Assembly (NCBI GenBank): GCA_030549495.1
Contig: JAUIRK010001052.1
Span: 1 to 64,000 of the forward strand
Reading direction: 5' to 3'
Source of the DNA: Nectonema munidae
Lineage: Eukaryota; Nematomorpha; Nectonematoida; Nectonematidae
Length of the DNA stretch: 64,000 nt
Part shown: piece after piece, positions 47,051 through 57,406 of the stretch
How positions within the stretch are numbered: the stretch's first letter is position 1
Layout: each line of letters begins with the position of its first letter
Notes under the pieces: model-generated
Seen by the model: only the letters and a program-made list of their open reading frames with translations
Told to the model about the DNA's origin: nothing
The model's database searches: none
Made by a program: the position numbers and the translations under genes

Positions 47051-47760
47051 GCGTTATGAAAATAAGTGGCTGCTTCTTGTTTCCGCCTCTGCTTTCAAAG
47101 TTACCAGAACAAACTCACAATACTAGTGAATTTAAAGTTTTGCTCACAAATTCTGTTTTTTTGGTGAAAACGAAATTTTTTATATATTTTTTAAAAATGA
47201 TTATGAAGTCAATCTAAATTTTATCAAAAAACTCTTTCAAGTTTATTTATATGAAGAAAAAGAGTCGCCTTTATCAAATCTTCGCTCATTTTTGAGCGAT
47301 TGTTTCTCAAAATAAGTTTAAATTGAGAGACCATCTTTTTAACTAAAACTTTAGCAATGCACTTAATGTTTAACAGATGTCTTGTAATTTTAAGATAATA
47401 TTTTATTATATCCAATCTGAAAATTTTCAAAACATCTATATCAGAAAAAGCTTTATAAAGTTGTTTCATGGTCAAAAATTTTATCAAAAGTGAGTATTAT
47501 TCAAATTTTATAATTGGTTCTACATTCGAAACCAAAGAAGAACTACTGTTATCGATAACTAAAGAATTTTCAAAATACCGATTTGATTCGTTCATTTACT
47601 TCAAGTGTTTTTTTTTACTTTTTCTTTTTCACTCTTGGATAAGAGGACTCTAGAAGGGGCGGGGCATTAATCCAAATTACAGCCAAATAGGAGGTTGTTT
47701 TCTAATAAATTTTCTTCGCTCAATAAACTTTTCATAAAATATTGAGTCTTTTTGCTTCTA
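47051..47760. other. AT-rich spacer
   Basis: Short frames only; nothing recognised. Confidence 0.35.
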
Positions 47761-49400
47761 AATCAAATATAGTTTTCCCCATTTAAAAAATATCACCTGC
47801 TGTATTATTTTGACGTTGAAAAAATAAAGTAGTTTCATAAAGAATGTCAAGAATTGAAATAATGAAACAAACTATAATATATTGCTTTAATTCAAAAAGC
47901 CTTTGTAACAATAAAAAAGTACTACCCCATCTTGTTGGAGTGTCTATCAGCATTCCTTTACTAGATCTTTTCAAAATTGTATCAGTATGAGGAGCACATT
48001 GTTGTGAAGCTATGTGTCGTAACTTATTTAAAAAATTACAATTTTTTAGACCATCTTTCACTCCACGTTGTAGAGAATGTTGATACATCTCATGTGGAAT
48101 ATTTTTTCAATAAATAATAATTGGCGTTGATTATCTTCATTTTCGAATTCTGAATCAGAATTTTCTGAGTCTGAAGTTACTACTTTTTTATTGTTGAATG
48201 GTCATAAGTTTCGTGTCATATTGGCTGCATTATCAACAACCTACTCTAGAATTTGTTTTATGACAATATTAAACTTTTTCAAAACGTCAAAAATATCATT
48301 TTTAATGCTTTCTGAATCATTGTAATAATGTAGATTGTAGATTAAGTAGAGAAATCATTTTTTCACACCAGTATGAGCAATGATTCCAAAAAATGCGACT
48401 TTAATCTAGTCACACAACTTTTAAAAAAGCTTCCTTTAAAGATTTCTTCTCTCTAGCTAGCTTTGCCAACAATAACGCCTTGATGCTCTTTCGACGAATA
48501 GGAATTTCTCATTTTTAAAAATAAATTCAGGCATTCTTTTTAGTGTTCAAATTTGCAAAAATGTTTAGCATTTTTGTCTAAGCCTTGTATTTTTGCAGTT
48601 CATAGAGAAAGGCTGAAAAATTCAATAAAATTGAAGAATGAACTTTTTTTACGTTAAAATTAGTTTGAAAAGAGCAAGACTCAATATATTAGCGGAAAGT
48701 TTTAGGAAAAAAATTAAAAATATATTTAATTTATGAATCGTATTGTTTTGTCTTAGAAAAAAATGTTATAGACATTGAAAATCTTTTTGAAGTAAATGCA
48801 AAAAAGACACTAAACTATAAATACAAAATAAATTATGTTGAAGAAAATATATCAAACTTTTTGCCTGCAACACAAAGAAGAAATGTCTAATCAGGAAATC
48901 TTTCAATGACTATCTTAAATTAACATTCACAAACGACCTTCAAATATCGTACATATTATTACACTTTTTGGAGATTTGAAACATGAAAGTTGATGTTGCA
49001 TGATTAAATTTTTAAAGTCAAAGTCGCAAAATTAGGTTGGGTCATTAATGTTAAAAAATTTTACATAAATCGAGTTGTAACAGGTGGAGTCAGTGTCGTA
49101 GTCGAAAAATTATAAATTGGTGCAGGCCGAGTCGAAGTCATAAAATTATAGTCAATGTTGGAGTCGCCAAATATATTTCCGACTACACAACCCTAACCGT
49201 GACGCTTGTAGATAATCCTGTTTTTAAAAAATAATTTGACAAAACACTTTGACCAGCTTCAATCATTGTTTTTTAGAAGAATTTTTCTTGTCTATTTCTT
49301 CAACTTCTTATTATATCTCTGAAGATGTCCTTTTAAATTGGATGAAGAACTTCCAGTTTTTAATTTTGGAACTATTTTGACAAATTTTTTATTCATTTAA
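47760..49400 (-). pseudogene. hAT transposase relic with BED finger trace
   Basis: Read from 49,400 downward: KIVPKLKTGSSSSNLKGHLQ, a BED-type zinc-finger tail; then about 48,270-48,080 VVDNAANMTRN and acidic DSENSDSEFENEDNQRQ; then 48,088-47,783 QHSLQRGVKDGLKN, LIDTPTRWGSTFLLLQRLFE. The NAANM, DGLK and TRW blocks are in the order of zinc-finger BED hAT transposases. Stops and frame changes are frequent. A stretch at 49,070-49,197 rich in GTCGAAGTC-like words and ending CCGACTACACAACCCTAA looks like the end of a further hAT-type element. Confidence 0.6.
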
Positions 49401-49784
49401 TTAACAAGAACAAACAAAGACATTTTCTTCTTTAAAGTATTTATAAACAGTACTTGAACGTGATATTTTAAGTAATGAAATAAAGTATAAAATTTTTTTT
49501 AAGTAATATTCTTGTTTGAAAAAACTAAAAAAAAACTCGAAATTTTTATTAAAAAAATTAAATAATTTGAAATTTGTTTTTCTTCTAGAAAAAAATTTGA
49601 AATTTAATTTTAATAAAAATTGTAATCTTTGTTTTTTAAAAGAAATCGTATTTTTTATAAACAAACTTACATTTTAAAGTCTCGAAGTAAAAAATTTTTA
49701 TTTTAACTTTGAAATATAACTAAATATCCCCTTTCGCTTCCTAATTTTTAAACTGCTTCCAGATTCGGCCTCCTCATCACTGAT

Positions 49785-50350
49785 TTTCGCACCCTGAATG
49801 TAAAAACTAAGTCCAGAATGAAACTAGCATCGTTGATTTGGTATAAGAACATATATTTCATGTAAAATTAGAGAGAATTTTGGAGATAGTTTTAAGATGT
49901 AAACAGCAAATTTTATTAACACTGTCAGTTATTTTTAAACCTTAAATCCAAAATCTGAGTCCAAAAATGAGACCAGCATGATAAATTTAGTATAAAAACA
50001 ATCATTTTATCTAAAATTTGAGGGATGTTTTATTAGATATATTTTCATCAATCAAAATTTTGATTGACATCTAAAAAATGCAATGATTATTAAAAAAAGT
50101 TAATATATAAATTGTTATGCGTTCAAAACTATATAATTATAAATTTTCAAGTGAGTATCTAAAATAGATCTAAGTGTCCTAAAATTAGGAGTTTATATAA
50201 TTTTTCATATTGATTGATTGTTTTTAACATGTGAGGGTCATTCAACTCCCATGAAAATGGTATGAAAAGATGCATCTAACGATTTTAGGAAATCTTTTCA
50301 TTTGGGGGTTGAATCTTCAAGCAATTTACTTTAATGAATGAATATATGCG
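49785..50350. repeat. dispersed repeat, copy B (partial)
   Basis: Two to three of the ~140-bp units (AGAATGAAACTAGCATCGTT, TGAGACCAGCATGATAAATT) followed from 50,070 by the same tail as at 1-300 and 61,685-61,985 (TATTAAAAAAAGTTAATATA, GGTCATTCAACTCCCATGAA). Confidence 0.75.
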
Positions 50351-50564
50351 TAAATAACAATGATATAAAGATTATATAAGATGACTCTTTTTTTCTATGT
50401 TAGTAATCTATGATAACATTTCGTTGCTAAAAATTTTAACATTTATAAATTTTTAAATTTAAGCTGCAAGGTGTGTCAGTACAGAGTAATCAATCCACCT
50501 AACCAATTTATTTGATATGAACCAGATCTTTTGATAATTACTGAGATGAGAGATGAGCAGTATG

Positions 50565-50695
50565 TAAGATTCTTCCTTCATACTTCCATACCCGTCTCTT
50601 GTGTTTTTTTTTAAATTTATACCCGCCCATCGCCGGACAGGGCATGTGTAAACGGACTTTAATCGTACCCATGCAATGCTCCTGTTTCCATAACT
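50565..50695. repeat. end fragment of the CACTGCACGGG family
   Basis: ATACCCGTCTCTTGTG and GTACCCATGCAATGCTC match the right part of the element at 3,191-3,902. Confidence 0.5.
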
Positions 50696-50699
50696 GCCT

Positions 50700-51570
50700 T
50701 TGTATAAAACCATACTTGTAATCATTTTTACTTTGTTTTTTTTATAAAATGTTATAGTTCGCTGGAAATTAATAGTTTTTAACTCATTTTTTCTAATTAA
50801 AGCAGATAAGATCAGGTAATTTTATATTAAATCCAAAAATTTATAGGATCATAGGATATATATTAAAAAAAATATGTAGGATTATAGGCATAAATCGCTT
50901 AATGCAAATGCGCCAATTTAAATTTATTCATCATTGTATGTATATTCCATTTTCAAAAATTTAATACATTTAAGTTATCAATTCAAAACAAATGCTTCAG
51001 GTTTTAATTAGAAAATGTTATTATAGACTTTTACCCTTAAAATAGCTATAACTATAAATTCACTTAACCTTTCATGACCACATTTCTGAAGGTTTTTGTC
51101 ATATTTCTTTTTCAATGGAATTTATATATTTGAAACAGGCGAATTTCATTTTTTTGGGCACCGATGTCACATTTGTATTCAACGGGCTAAGCCTTTCAGG
51201 CATTGTTTTCAAAGATTATTCGTCCACTTTACTATCTGATTAAATTTTGATATAGCTGCAGTCTGTTTTTAATTTATTGGGTCACTTGTGACGACAGTCT
51301 GAAAGAGTTAATGAATTTCTAGTTAAGGCTATTTTTGAAAGAAAATATTTTTAATTTGTTGCATTTTTAAGGCTAGCTTTACCTGTTAATTTCTTTATTA
51401 AAAACCTTTCTGAAAAATAGAAATTTAATTACTACAAGAATCTATCAATATAAAAAAAAGGAAAATATATAGCAGCATAAAGATGTGTTAACATTTTTCT
51501 ACATGACCCAAATATGTGGAATATCAAAAAAGATCTTTTACATTTATCAATCTCTTATTTTCTATGTTTA
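50700..51570. other. AT-rich region upstream of the aminopeptidase
   Basis: No gene recognised. It would hold the promoter of the three-gene group, but no confident core-promoter motif is seen. Confidence 0.35.
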
Positions 51571-51574
51571 TCTA

Positions 51575-51600
51575 TTATTTGAATTATTTTAGAATTTTAG
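51575..51600 (+). promoter_or_regulatory. splice-acceptor-like sequences upstream of the aminopeptidase
   Basis: Two closely spaced sites, TGAATTATTTTAG ending at 51,592 and AATTTTAG ending at 51,600, lie 39 and 31 nt before the ATG, after a pyrimidine-rich stretch. Confidence 0.5.
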
Positions 51601-51631
51601 ACAATTAAAGATAAATAAAGTCGTAATCAGA

Positions 51632-54244
51632 ATGGTTCAAGTTTGTAATGCCACTCCTAACTTTACTAAGAAGTTGTACGAAAGATTGCCAAAATCTTGT
51701 CTTCCAATAAATTATTCACTTAAGTTTGAACCTAATATTTCAAATTTAACATTTCAAGGTTCGGCTGATATCAGTTTAGAAATTAAAAATGCATGTGATA
51801 CAATTATTCTTAACAGTGTTGATAATGTAATCAATAAGGCAAGGCTCAGCATAAGTGAAAAGGAAGACTTGCCAGCAACTATACAATACGATAAAGAGAA
51901 TGAACGAGCCGTGTTCAAATTCAGTAAAAGTTTGCATCCGGGGAAAGCATCCTTGATTTTTGATTATACCGGTGTTATAACTGAAAAAATGAAAGGTTTT
52001 TATTTGTGCAAATATAAGGTTGATGGAGATGCGAAGGTAGCATTAGCAACTCAATTTGAACCCACTGATGCCCGTAGGGCATTTCCTTGCTTTGATGAGC
52101 CGTCAATCAAGGCTACATTTGAAATAAGCATGGCCTCGCCAAAAAATATGATAGCTCTCTCTAATATGCCTGTATCGAGTATCAAAAAGGAAGAAACCTA
52201 TGATCTTTACCATTTCCAAAAATCTCCTAAAATGTCGACTTATATTGTTGCTTTTGCTCTTGGAGACTTCGAATATGTTGAAGGAAAGACTGTTGATGAT
52301 ATTCCCTGCAGAGTCTATACTACAAAAGGTAAAAAATGTAATGCTGAGTTTGCCCTTGACATTACTCTCAAATCTCTTCCTTTTCTCAATAGTTTTTTTG
52401 AAGAGCCATATTGCCTTCCCAAATGTGATTTGTTAGCCTTGCCTGATTTTGCTTCTGGTGCTATGGAAAATTGGGGTCTTATTACTTTTAGAGAAATCTG
52501 TTGTTTGATAGATGAAAAAAATTCTTCAACACAGAGGAAAACAAGAGTTGCCTTAACTGTAGCTCATGAATTAGGACATATGTGGTTTGGTAATTTAGTG
52601 ACTATTGAATGGTGGACTTATTTGTGGTTAAATGAAGGTTTTGCTTCTTGGCTTGAATATTTATGTATAGATACAGTCAAACCCGATTATGATATCTGGA
52701 CGCATTTTTTGTCTTCTTCTTTTTCTTCTGGAATGAACTTAGACTCGTTAGACTCATCTCATCCTGTTCAAGTTGAAGTTAATCATCCTAATGAAGTAGA
52801 TGAGATTTTTGATGCAATATCTTATGAAAAAGGTTGTTCATTAATTCGAATGATACAACAATTCCTAGGTGCAGATGTCTTTCAAAAAGCTCTCAAAGAA
52901 TTTATTAAAAAGTATAAATTTGATAATGCAAATATAGATCAATTTTTTGAATGTTTAGAGAAATCTTCTGGTGTTGAACTTAAAGATGTTAAGACATATT
53001 ATTTGAAAACTGGTGTGCCTATGATTACTGTTGAAGATAAGACACTTGAAAATGGCAAACGTTTGCTTAAGATGAATCAAAAGAGGTTTAGCTATAATAA
53101 AGACCTTAAAGATGATACCATTTGGGGTGTTCCTTTGCAAATAATAACTAAATCAAAACACGAAGAAGCTGCCCACAAAATGCTCTTTAATAAACAAAGT
53201 GATGAGTTTATTTTAGAAAATTGTAAGCAAGATGACTGGATAAAGCTTAATTTCAATACTGTATCTTGGTGCAAGGTTTTATACTCTTCATCGATGCTCT
53301 TAGCTTTAAATAAAGCCATCATTGACATGTCTTTAAATTCATTGGATCGATTTGGTCTTGTTATTGATTCATTTAGTTTCTTTCAGGCCGCTATCTTGCC
53401 AATACATGATTATATAAATCTTGTAAGTTCGTTCAAAAATGAAGAAAATTTTGGCGTTTGGCAGCAACTAACTGCAAGCGTGAATAAGCTGCGATTTTTT
53501 GCGGACCACTTAGATTGTGTACCAGAAATAAATCAATTATGTAAGAATCTTTATGCACCAATTTTTGATAAATTAGGATGGGATTGTGATGAAAATGAAG
53601 ATACTTCTAAGAGTATATTGCGGTCACTTGTTTTAACCATTTTAGGTAAGAGCGGACATCAAGGGGTTTTACTGGAGTGCAAGAAGAGATACAATGATCA
53701 TGTTTCAGGAAAGTCGGTTTTAAGTGGGGATCTCAAAGATCCTATTTATACTACACTACTATATCATGGAAATGTAGAAACCTATGAAGACTTTGTAAGT
53801 CAGTTGAGAAAAACTGATGATCAAGAGGAGAAGTGTCGAATTTACGTTAGATTGGGTTTGATAAATGATTCGAATGTATGGAATAAAATTTTAGATTTGT
53901 TGATGTCTGATGAGATACCTCTTCAAGATAAAAATTTCCTATTTTCAGGCGTTTGTTCGCGTGTGAAAGCTTGTGAATTAGGATGGTCATTTATTAAAAA
54001 AAATTGGGATCAACTCGTTAAATGGTATGGAGGTTCTCATTTTCTCGGCTACTTGATTTCCTCTTCTCTTTGTGGATTTGCTTCTGAAGGTAAAACCTGT
54101 GAAATTAGTGAGTTTTTTAACACACACGAAGCTCCAGCTGCTGAGAGAACTATTTTGCAGTGCTTGGAGAAAATTCGAATTAATTCTCACGTATTGGAAA
54201 AGAATAAAAGTGTTTTCAAAGATGCTATTAAAAGCTTCACTTAA
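51632..54244 (+). CDS. NPEPPS: puromycin-sensitive aminopeptidase (M1 zinc metallopeptidase)
   Basis: An 870-residue protein in one exon; the human protein has 919, with extra residues at the N-terminus. M1 aminopeptidases cut single residues from peptide N-termini; this group works in the cytosol and finishes peptides left by the proteasome. Seen: RLPKSCLPINYSLKFEPN at the start, QFEPTDARRAFPCFDEPSIK, the substrate motif GAMEN (276-280), the zinc site HELGH (312-316) with WLNEGFASW supplying Glu335, catalytic Tyr398 in AISYEKG, and the long helical C-terminal domain (YSSSMLLALNK, GWDCDENED, RILEEC-like words, APAAERTILQCLEKI). There is no signal peptide or membrane anchor, which agrees with the cytosolic group. 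An AATAAA follows at 54,258. PSMG3 starts 88 nt downstream. Confidence 0.95.
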   Translation: MVQVCNATPNFTKKLYERLPKSCLPINYSLKFEPNISNLTFQGSADISLEIKNACDTIILNSVDNVINKARLSISEKEDLPATIQYDKENERAVFKFSKSLHPGKASLIFDYTGVITEKMKGFYLCKYKVDGDAKVALATQFEPTDARRAFPCFDEPSIKATFEISMASPKNMIALSNMPVSSIKKEETYDLYHFQKSPKMSTYIVAFALGDFEYVEGKTVDDIPCRVYTTKGKKCNAEFALDITLKSLPFLNSFFEEPYCLPKCDLLALPDFASGAMENWGLITFREICCLIDEKNSSTQRKTRVALTVAHELGHMWFGNLVTIEWWTYLWLNEGFASWLEYLCIDTVKPDYDIWTHFLSSSFSSGMNLDSLDSSHPVQVEVNHPNEVDEIFDAISYEKGCSLIRMIQQFLGADVFQKALKEFIKKYKFDNANIDQFFECLEKSSGVELKDVKTYYLKTGVPMITVEDKTLENGKRLLKMNQKRFSYNKDLKDDTIWGVPLQIITKSKHEEAAHKMLFNKQSDEFILENCKQDDWIKLNFNTVSWCKVLYSSSMLLALNKAIIDMSLNSLDRFGLVIDSFSFFQAAILPIHDYINLVSSFKNEENFGVWQQLTASVNKLRFFADHLDCVPEINQLCKNLYAPIFDKLGWDCDENEDTSKSILRSLVLTILGKSGHQGVLLECKKRYNDHVSGKSVLSGDLKDPIYTTLLYHGNVETYEDFVSQLRKTDDQEEKCRIYVRLGLINDSNVWNKILDLLMSDEIPLQDKNFLFSGVCSRVKACELGWSFIKKNWDQLVKWYGGSHFLGYLISSSLCGFASEGKTCEISEFFNTHEAPAAERTILQCLEKIRINSHVLEKNKSVFKDAIKSFT

Positions 54245-54257
54245 ATTCTTTTTGCAT

Positions 54258-54263
54258 AATAAA
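54258..54263 (+). terminator. poly(A) signal for the aminopeptidase
   Basis: AATAAA 14 nt after the stop codon and 49 nt before the acceptor-like site of PSMG3. The layout (poly(A) signal, short T-rich gap, acceptor) resembles operon junctions of trans-splicing animals. Confidence 0.55.
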
Positions 54264-54295
54264 TTTTGTAATAACTAATACCGTTTTGTTTAATT

Positions 54296-54312
54296 TATTA
54301 TTTTTATTTTAG
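54296..54312 (+). promoter_or_regulatory. splice-acceptor-like sequence between the aminopeptidase and PSMG3
   Basis: TTATTATTTTTATTTTAG ends 20 nt before the PSMG3 ATG, in a gap of only 88 nt, which leaves little room for a separate promoter and 5' intron. Confidence 0.55.
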
Positions 54313-54332
54313 TAAATTAAATCCAGTTTTAT

Positions 54333-54752
54333 ATGTTAGAAGACAATTCAACAAACAAGAAAGTTAATCCTTTAAAAAATATTGTTTTGCAAAAAGAAAT
54401 CAAGAATGCACTGACAGACGTCGTTTTTACGGAGTATAGTAACGTTTATTTCGTTTTGCTGACCCAACACAAAAAAATTGCCTCACTCTTAAAAGTAACA
54501 TACGACAGGGCTGAAAAATTCAATGATGGCTCTGGATTTTCCATTGAAACCATTTTTGGTGAAGAGAAAATTAACAGTTATACTCTATTAGCCAGGCAAC
54601 TTGCATTAAGTCTGACCTCTTTATTCCTTCGTAAACCCTTTTTTCTGGCTCTCTCATTGAATGCCTCAACTTCTTCATTTCGTGATTTAAGTGAATGCCA
54701 CGACTTGATCATTTCAGCTGCGAATAAAATTAAAGATGAGACAGACTTCTGA
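54333..54752 (+). CDS. PSMG3: proteasome assembly chaperone 3
   Basis: A 139-residue protein; human PSMG3 has 122. PSMG3 and PSMG4 form a dimer that guides assembly of the 20S proteasome alpha ring in the cytosol. The match covers ALTDVVFTEYSNVYFVLLTQ (human VVCTAFSSHILVVVTQ), KIASLLKVTYD, ETIFGEEKINSYTLLARQLA (human LLGQDEPLIHVFAKNLV) and LALSLNASTSSFRDLSECHD. The fold has few fixed residues, so the assignment rests on this pattern and length. Its last 17 nt overlap the PIGO start in another frame. The neighbour upstream, an aminopeptidase acting on proteasome products, is a plausible functional partner. Confidence 0.75.
   Translation: MLEDNSTNKKVNPLKNIVLQKEIKNALTDVVFTEYSNVYFVLLTQHKKIASLLKVTYDRAEKFNDGSGFSIETIFGEEKINSYTLLARQLALSLTSLFLRKPFFLALSLNASTSSFRDLSECHDLIISAANKIKDETDF
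54703..54717 (+). promoter_or_regulatory. splice-acceptor-like sequence before PIGO, inside PSMG3
   Basis: CTTGATCATTTCAG ends 18 nt before the PIGO ATG and lies within the PSMG3 coding region. Its use would prevent the same RNA from carrying an intact PSMG3, so the two messages would be alternatives. Confidence 0.45.
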
Positions 54753-57405
54753 TAGTTTCTTCTTCTTCTTTTTATTTATCTTTTTTTTGTCCATTTTTCT
54801 TTCAATTTACTTATTTTTATCAGGCTTTTTAATAGTAAAATCCCCAATTTCAAATAAAAGTAGCTGTGAGCATAATCTTGAGGACACTATTTTATGTAGA
54901 GAGTCACGATTTTCTCATATTATATTAATTGTATTGGATGGCCTTCGATTCGATTTTGTCTTTCCTAGCTTTGATAAAAAAAATTTATCCTTTAGTGATA
55001 ATATTTCAGTAATAAAAAAACTTTATATAAGCCATCCTAAAAATACACTTTTATATAAATTTGAAGCAGATGCTCCTACAACGACCATTCAAAGACTAAA
55101 AGCGCTTACTACCGGAACTATACCCAATTTTATAGAGCTAAAGAGTGGCTTCAATGCAGAAACTGTTTATGAAGATAATTTGATACATCAGTTATACGTG
55201 GCGAATAAGTCTCTATTATTCATGGGTGATGAAACATGGCTAAGCTTGTTCAATTATAGTATGTTCAAGCAAGTTTATGCCTTTGATTCTCTTGTAGTAA
55301 GCGATTTAGATACTGTCGATTCTGGTGTTATACGTCGCTTATTTCCTGCACTTGAGGATACGAAGACTTGGGATGTAATAATAGCACATTTTCTCGGAAT
55401 AGATCATTGTGCACACTCCCTTGGACATGGCCATCCACGCATGAAAGAAAAATTGCAACAGATGAACGATGTTTTGTTGAAAGTAATCGATAAAATGCCT
55501 TTGGAGGCACTGTTGTTTGTTTTGAGTGATCACGGTAGTACTTCTGGTGGTGAACATGGTGGCGATTCAAGTGATGAAAAAGCTGCCTTTTTATTCGCCC
55601 ACTCTAAAATTGGTTTGGTACATGCATCTGAAGTTTTTAATCGAACTCTACGAGATTCTATCAGAAATGTCAAGCAGATCGATTTTGTTCCAACTTTTTC
55701 TTTTTTAGCTGGGATTCCCATTCCCTTTTCAAATCTTGGTGTCTTAATACATGAATTCTTCTCTGATTCGCAATTTTATGAATTTCTATTTTTGAATGCG
55801 ATGCAAATCGAAAATTATTTAAATTATTCAAAAGCTATGGCTGTGAAGGAATTGGTAACTTGTTCGAATATATTTGATGGTTTAGCAAGCAATGTTTTTA
55901 AAAACAAAAATGATTCACACTTTTTTGAGAACCTACTCGAATGTATCCATGAAGTTAGGAGGCATTTCTATCAGCAATCTACTTATAATCTTCCACTTAT
56001 GCTCTCTTCCCTTTTTCACATGTTTTCAATTATTCTTTCTAGTTTAATTTTTTGGAAATATTTACAAGCTCTCGAAATTAAGTTTTTGCACTTCATTGTT
56101 TTTCTAGCTCCTTCCTTTTTACTTCTGCTTTTTCTCACCTTTAAGGCATTATACTTTTATTTATTTGCTACATTTCTCTTCATATGTATTATTTTGTATG
56201 GGCAAATCCAAAGATTGAAATATATATTTTTTACATCCATTTTGTCTAATTTTAGTTTCTCTATATTTTCCTTATTTCTTTATCTCCTTTCATTATTTTC
56301 TAATAGCTATGTTGAAGAAAATGTGCATGTTCTTTATTTCTTGTTGATATCACAATACATTGTCGAGATTTATTCTTTTATAAGAAATTACTACAAAAAA
56401 TTTAGAGTTTTCAACTATGTTGAAATATTATCATTCAATAAAAGGAAACTCCTTACTCTCCTTCTTTTGAGAATTTCTTACCAAATTATTAAAACACGAG
56501 AAAATCCATTTTCTTTTCATTTTTTTTATAATCTTTTTTTCTACACACTTGAATTGGTTTATATGTTTATACCATTTACTTTATTTGAAATATATGTCCA
56601 TATAAAATGTCAAACAATTAAATTGCTGAAAAGATCGACATTAGTTTCCTTTTCCTTGATCAATTTTTCGTGGATTTTAACCTTTCTGTATGAATTACAC
56701 TGGCAAAGTTCAATTTTTCTAAAACTAATTCGATTCATAGAGTTTTTCAGTTTTATGTCCCTTCTTATTTATTGTATAGCTGTTTGCATCTTATTTTACT
56801 TTAAAAAAATTAGCAAAAATGTTTTCTGTCATCATTCTTTATCAGTTTTTTCTAAGGTCCTTTTTTTGATTAATATGCCTGCTAGTTCTATGCGCCTTTT
56901 ACTCTGCTTTCTATTTCTGTTAAATTATGATTGCATCGATAATATGCATGAAGTGCTTTGTAAACCAGATGCTTCTTCTACCTCCTTGTCTATTAAATGG
57001 TTTTATACTGTCAACTACTGTTTTTATCTTTTACTCAATCAAAAGAGTTTTTACACTCTAAATTGGAAATCTGGGTTTTTAGCCTGCTTCTTAGAACAAG
57101 TTAATTACAAAGCTGTGACAATCTTGATCGTAATTAATACCTTTACTTCGCATATGCTCTCTTCCTTGCCAATATTTTTTTATAGTAAATTTGACTCAGA
57201 TCATATTTTTAACTTGTCTTTTGTGTCAATTTTTCTTTATACTTTAAAGTTGTTTGCATCTTCTTTAAGTCTTTTTATTCAACGTCACCATCTGATGATG
57301 TTTCGGGTATATGGACCTTTTTTTGTGTACACAGCTGTTGAATGGCTCATTTCTTCGTTGGTTATCTTTTATAATCTTATCTTTTGTAAATTTTTCATTC
57401 AATAA
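54736..57405 (+). CDS. PIGO: GPI ethanolamine phosphate transferase 3 (PIG-O)
   Basis: An 889-residue single-exon membrane protein (human PIGO 1,089). In the ER it adds ethanolamine phosphate to the third mannose of the GPI anchor, the group later joined to the protein. Seen: an N-terminal membrane segment (residues 8-33), SHIILIVLDGLRFDF (metal Asp68), PTTTIQRLKALTTGTIPNFI (nucleophile Thr in 114-117), EDNLIHQLYVANKSLLFMGD, LDTVDSG, IIAHFLGIDHCAHSLGHGHP and VLSDHGSTSGGEHGGDS, all typical of the alkaline-phosphatase-like lumenal domain, then many hydrophobic helices to the end. The start must be at 54,736: no other Met precedes the conserved region, and this places the membrane segment as in human. 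Its stop codon overlaps an AATAAA. Confidence 0.93.
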   Translation: MRQTSDSFFFFFLFIFFLSIFLSIYLFLSGFLIVKSPISNKSSCEHNLEDTILCRESRFSHIILIVLDGLRFDFVFPSFDKKNLSFSDNISVIKKLYISHPKNTLLYKFEADAPTTTIQRLKALTTGTIPNFIELKSGFNAETVYEDNLIHQLYVANKSLLFMGDETWLSLFNYSMFKQVYAFDSLVVSDLDTVDSGVIRRLFPALEDTKTWDVIIAHFLGIDHCAHSLGHGHPRMKEKLQQMNDVLLKVIDKMPLEALLFVLSDHGSTSGGEHGGDSSDEKAAFLFAHSKIGLVHASEVFNRTLRDSIRNVKQIDFVPTFSFLAGIPIPFSNLGVLIHEFFSDSQFYEFLFLNAMQIENYLNYSKAMAVKELVTCSNIFDGLASNVFKNKNDSHFFENLLECIHEVRRHFYQQSTYNLPLMLSSLFHMFSIILSSLIFWKYLQALEIKFLHFIVFLAPSFLLLLFLTFKALYFYLFATFLFICIILYGQIQRLKYIFFTSILSNFSFSIFSLFLYLLSLFSNSYVEENVHVLYFLLISQYIVEIYSFIRNYYKKFRVFNYVEILSFNKRKLLTLLLLRISYQIIKTRENPFSFHFFYNLFFYTLELVYMFIPFTLFEIYVHIKCQTIKLLKRSTLVSFSLINFSWILTFLYELHWQSSIFLKLIRFIEFFSFMSLLIYCIAVCILFYFKKISKNVFCHHSLSVFSKVLFLINMPASSMRLLLCFLFLLNYDCIDNMHEVLCKPDASSTSLSIKWFYTVNYCFYLLLNQKSFYTLNWKSGFLACFLEQVNYKAVTILIVINTFTSHMLSSLPIFFYSKFDSDHIFNLSFVSIFLYTLKLFASSLSLFIQRHHLMMFRVYGPFFVYTAVEWLISSLVIFYNLIFCKFFIQ

Positions 57406-57406
57406 A
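57401..57406 (+). terminator. poly(A) signal overlapping the PIGO stop codon
   Basis: AATAAA at 57,401-57,406 shares bases with the TAA stop at 57,403-57,405, implying a 3' UTR of only a few tens of bases if used. Confidence 0.5.

Noticed and set aside
54333-54752. PSMG3 frame as a mere upstream shadow of PIGO
   Set aside because: Its length, start and block pattern match a proteasome assembly chaperone, and an acceptor-like site precedes its ATG, so it was kept as a gene.
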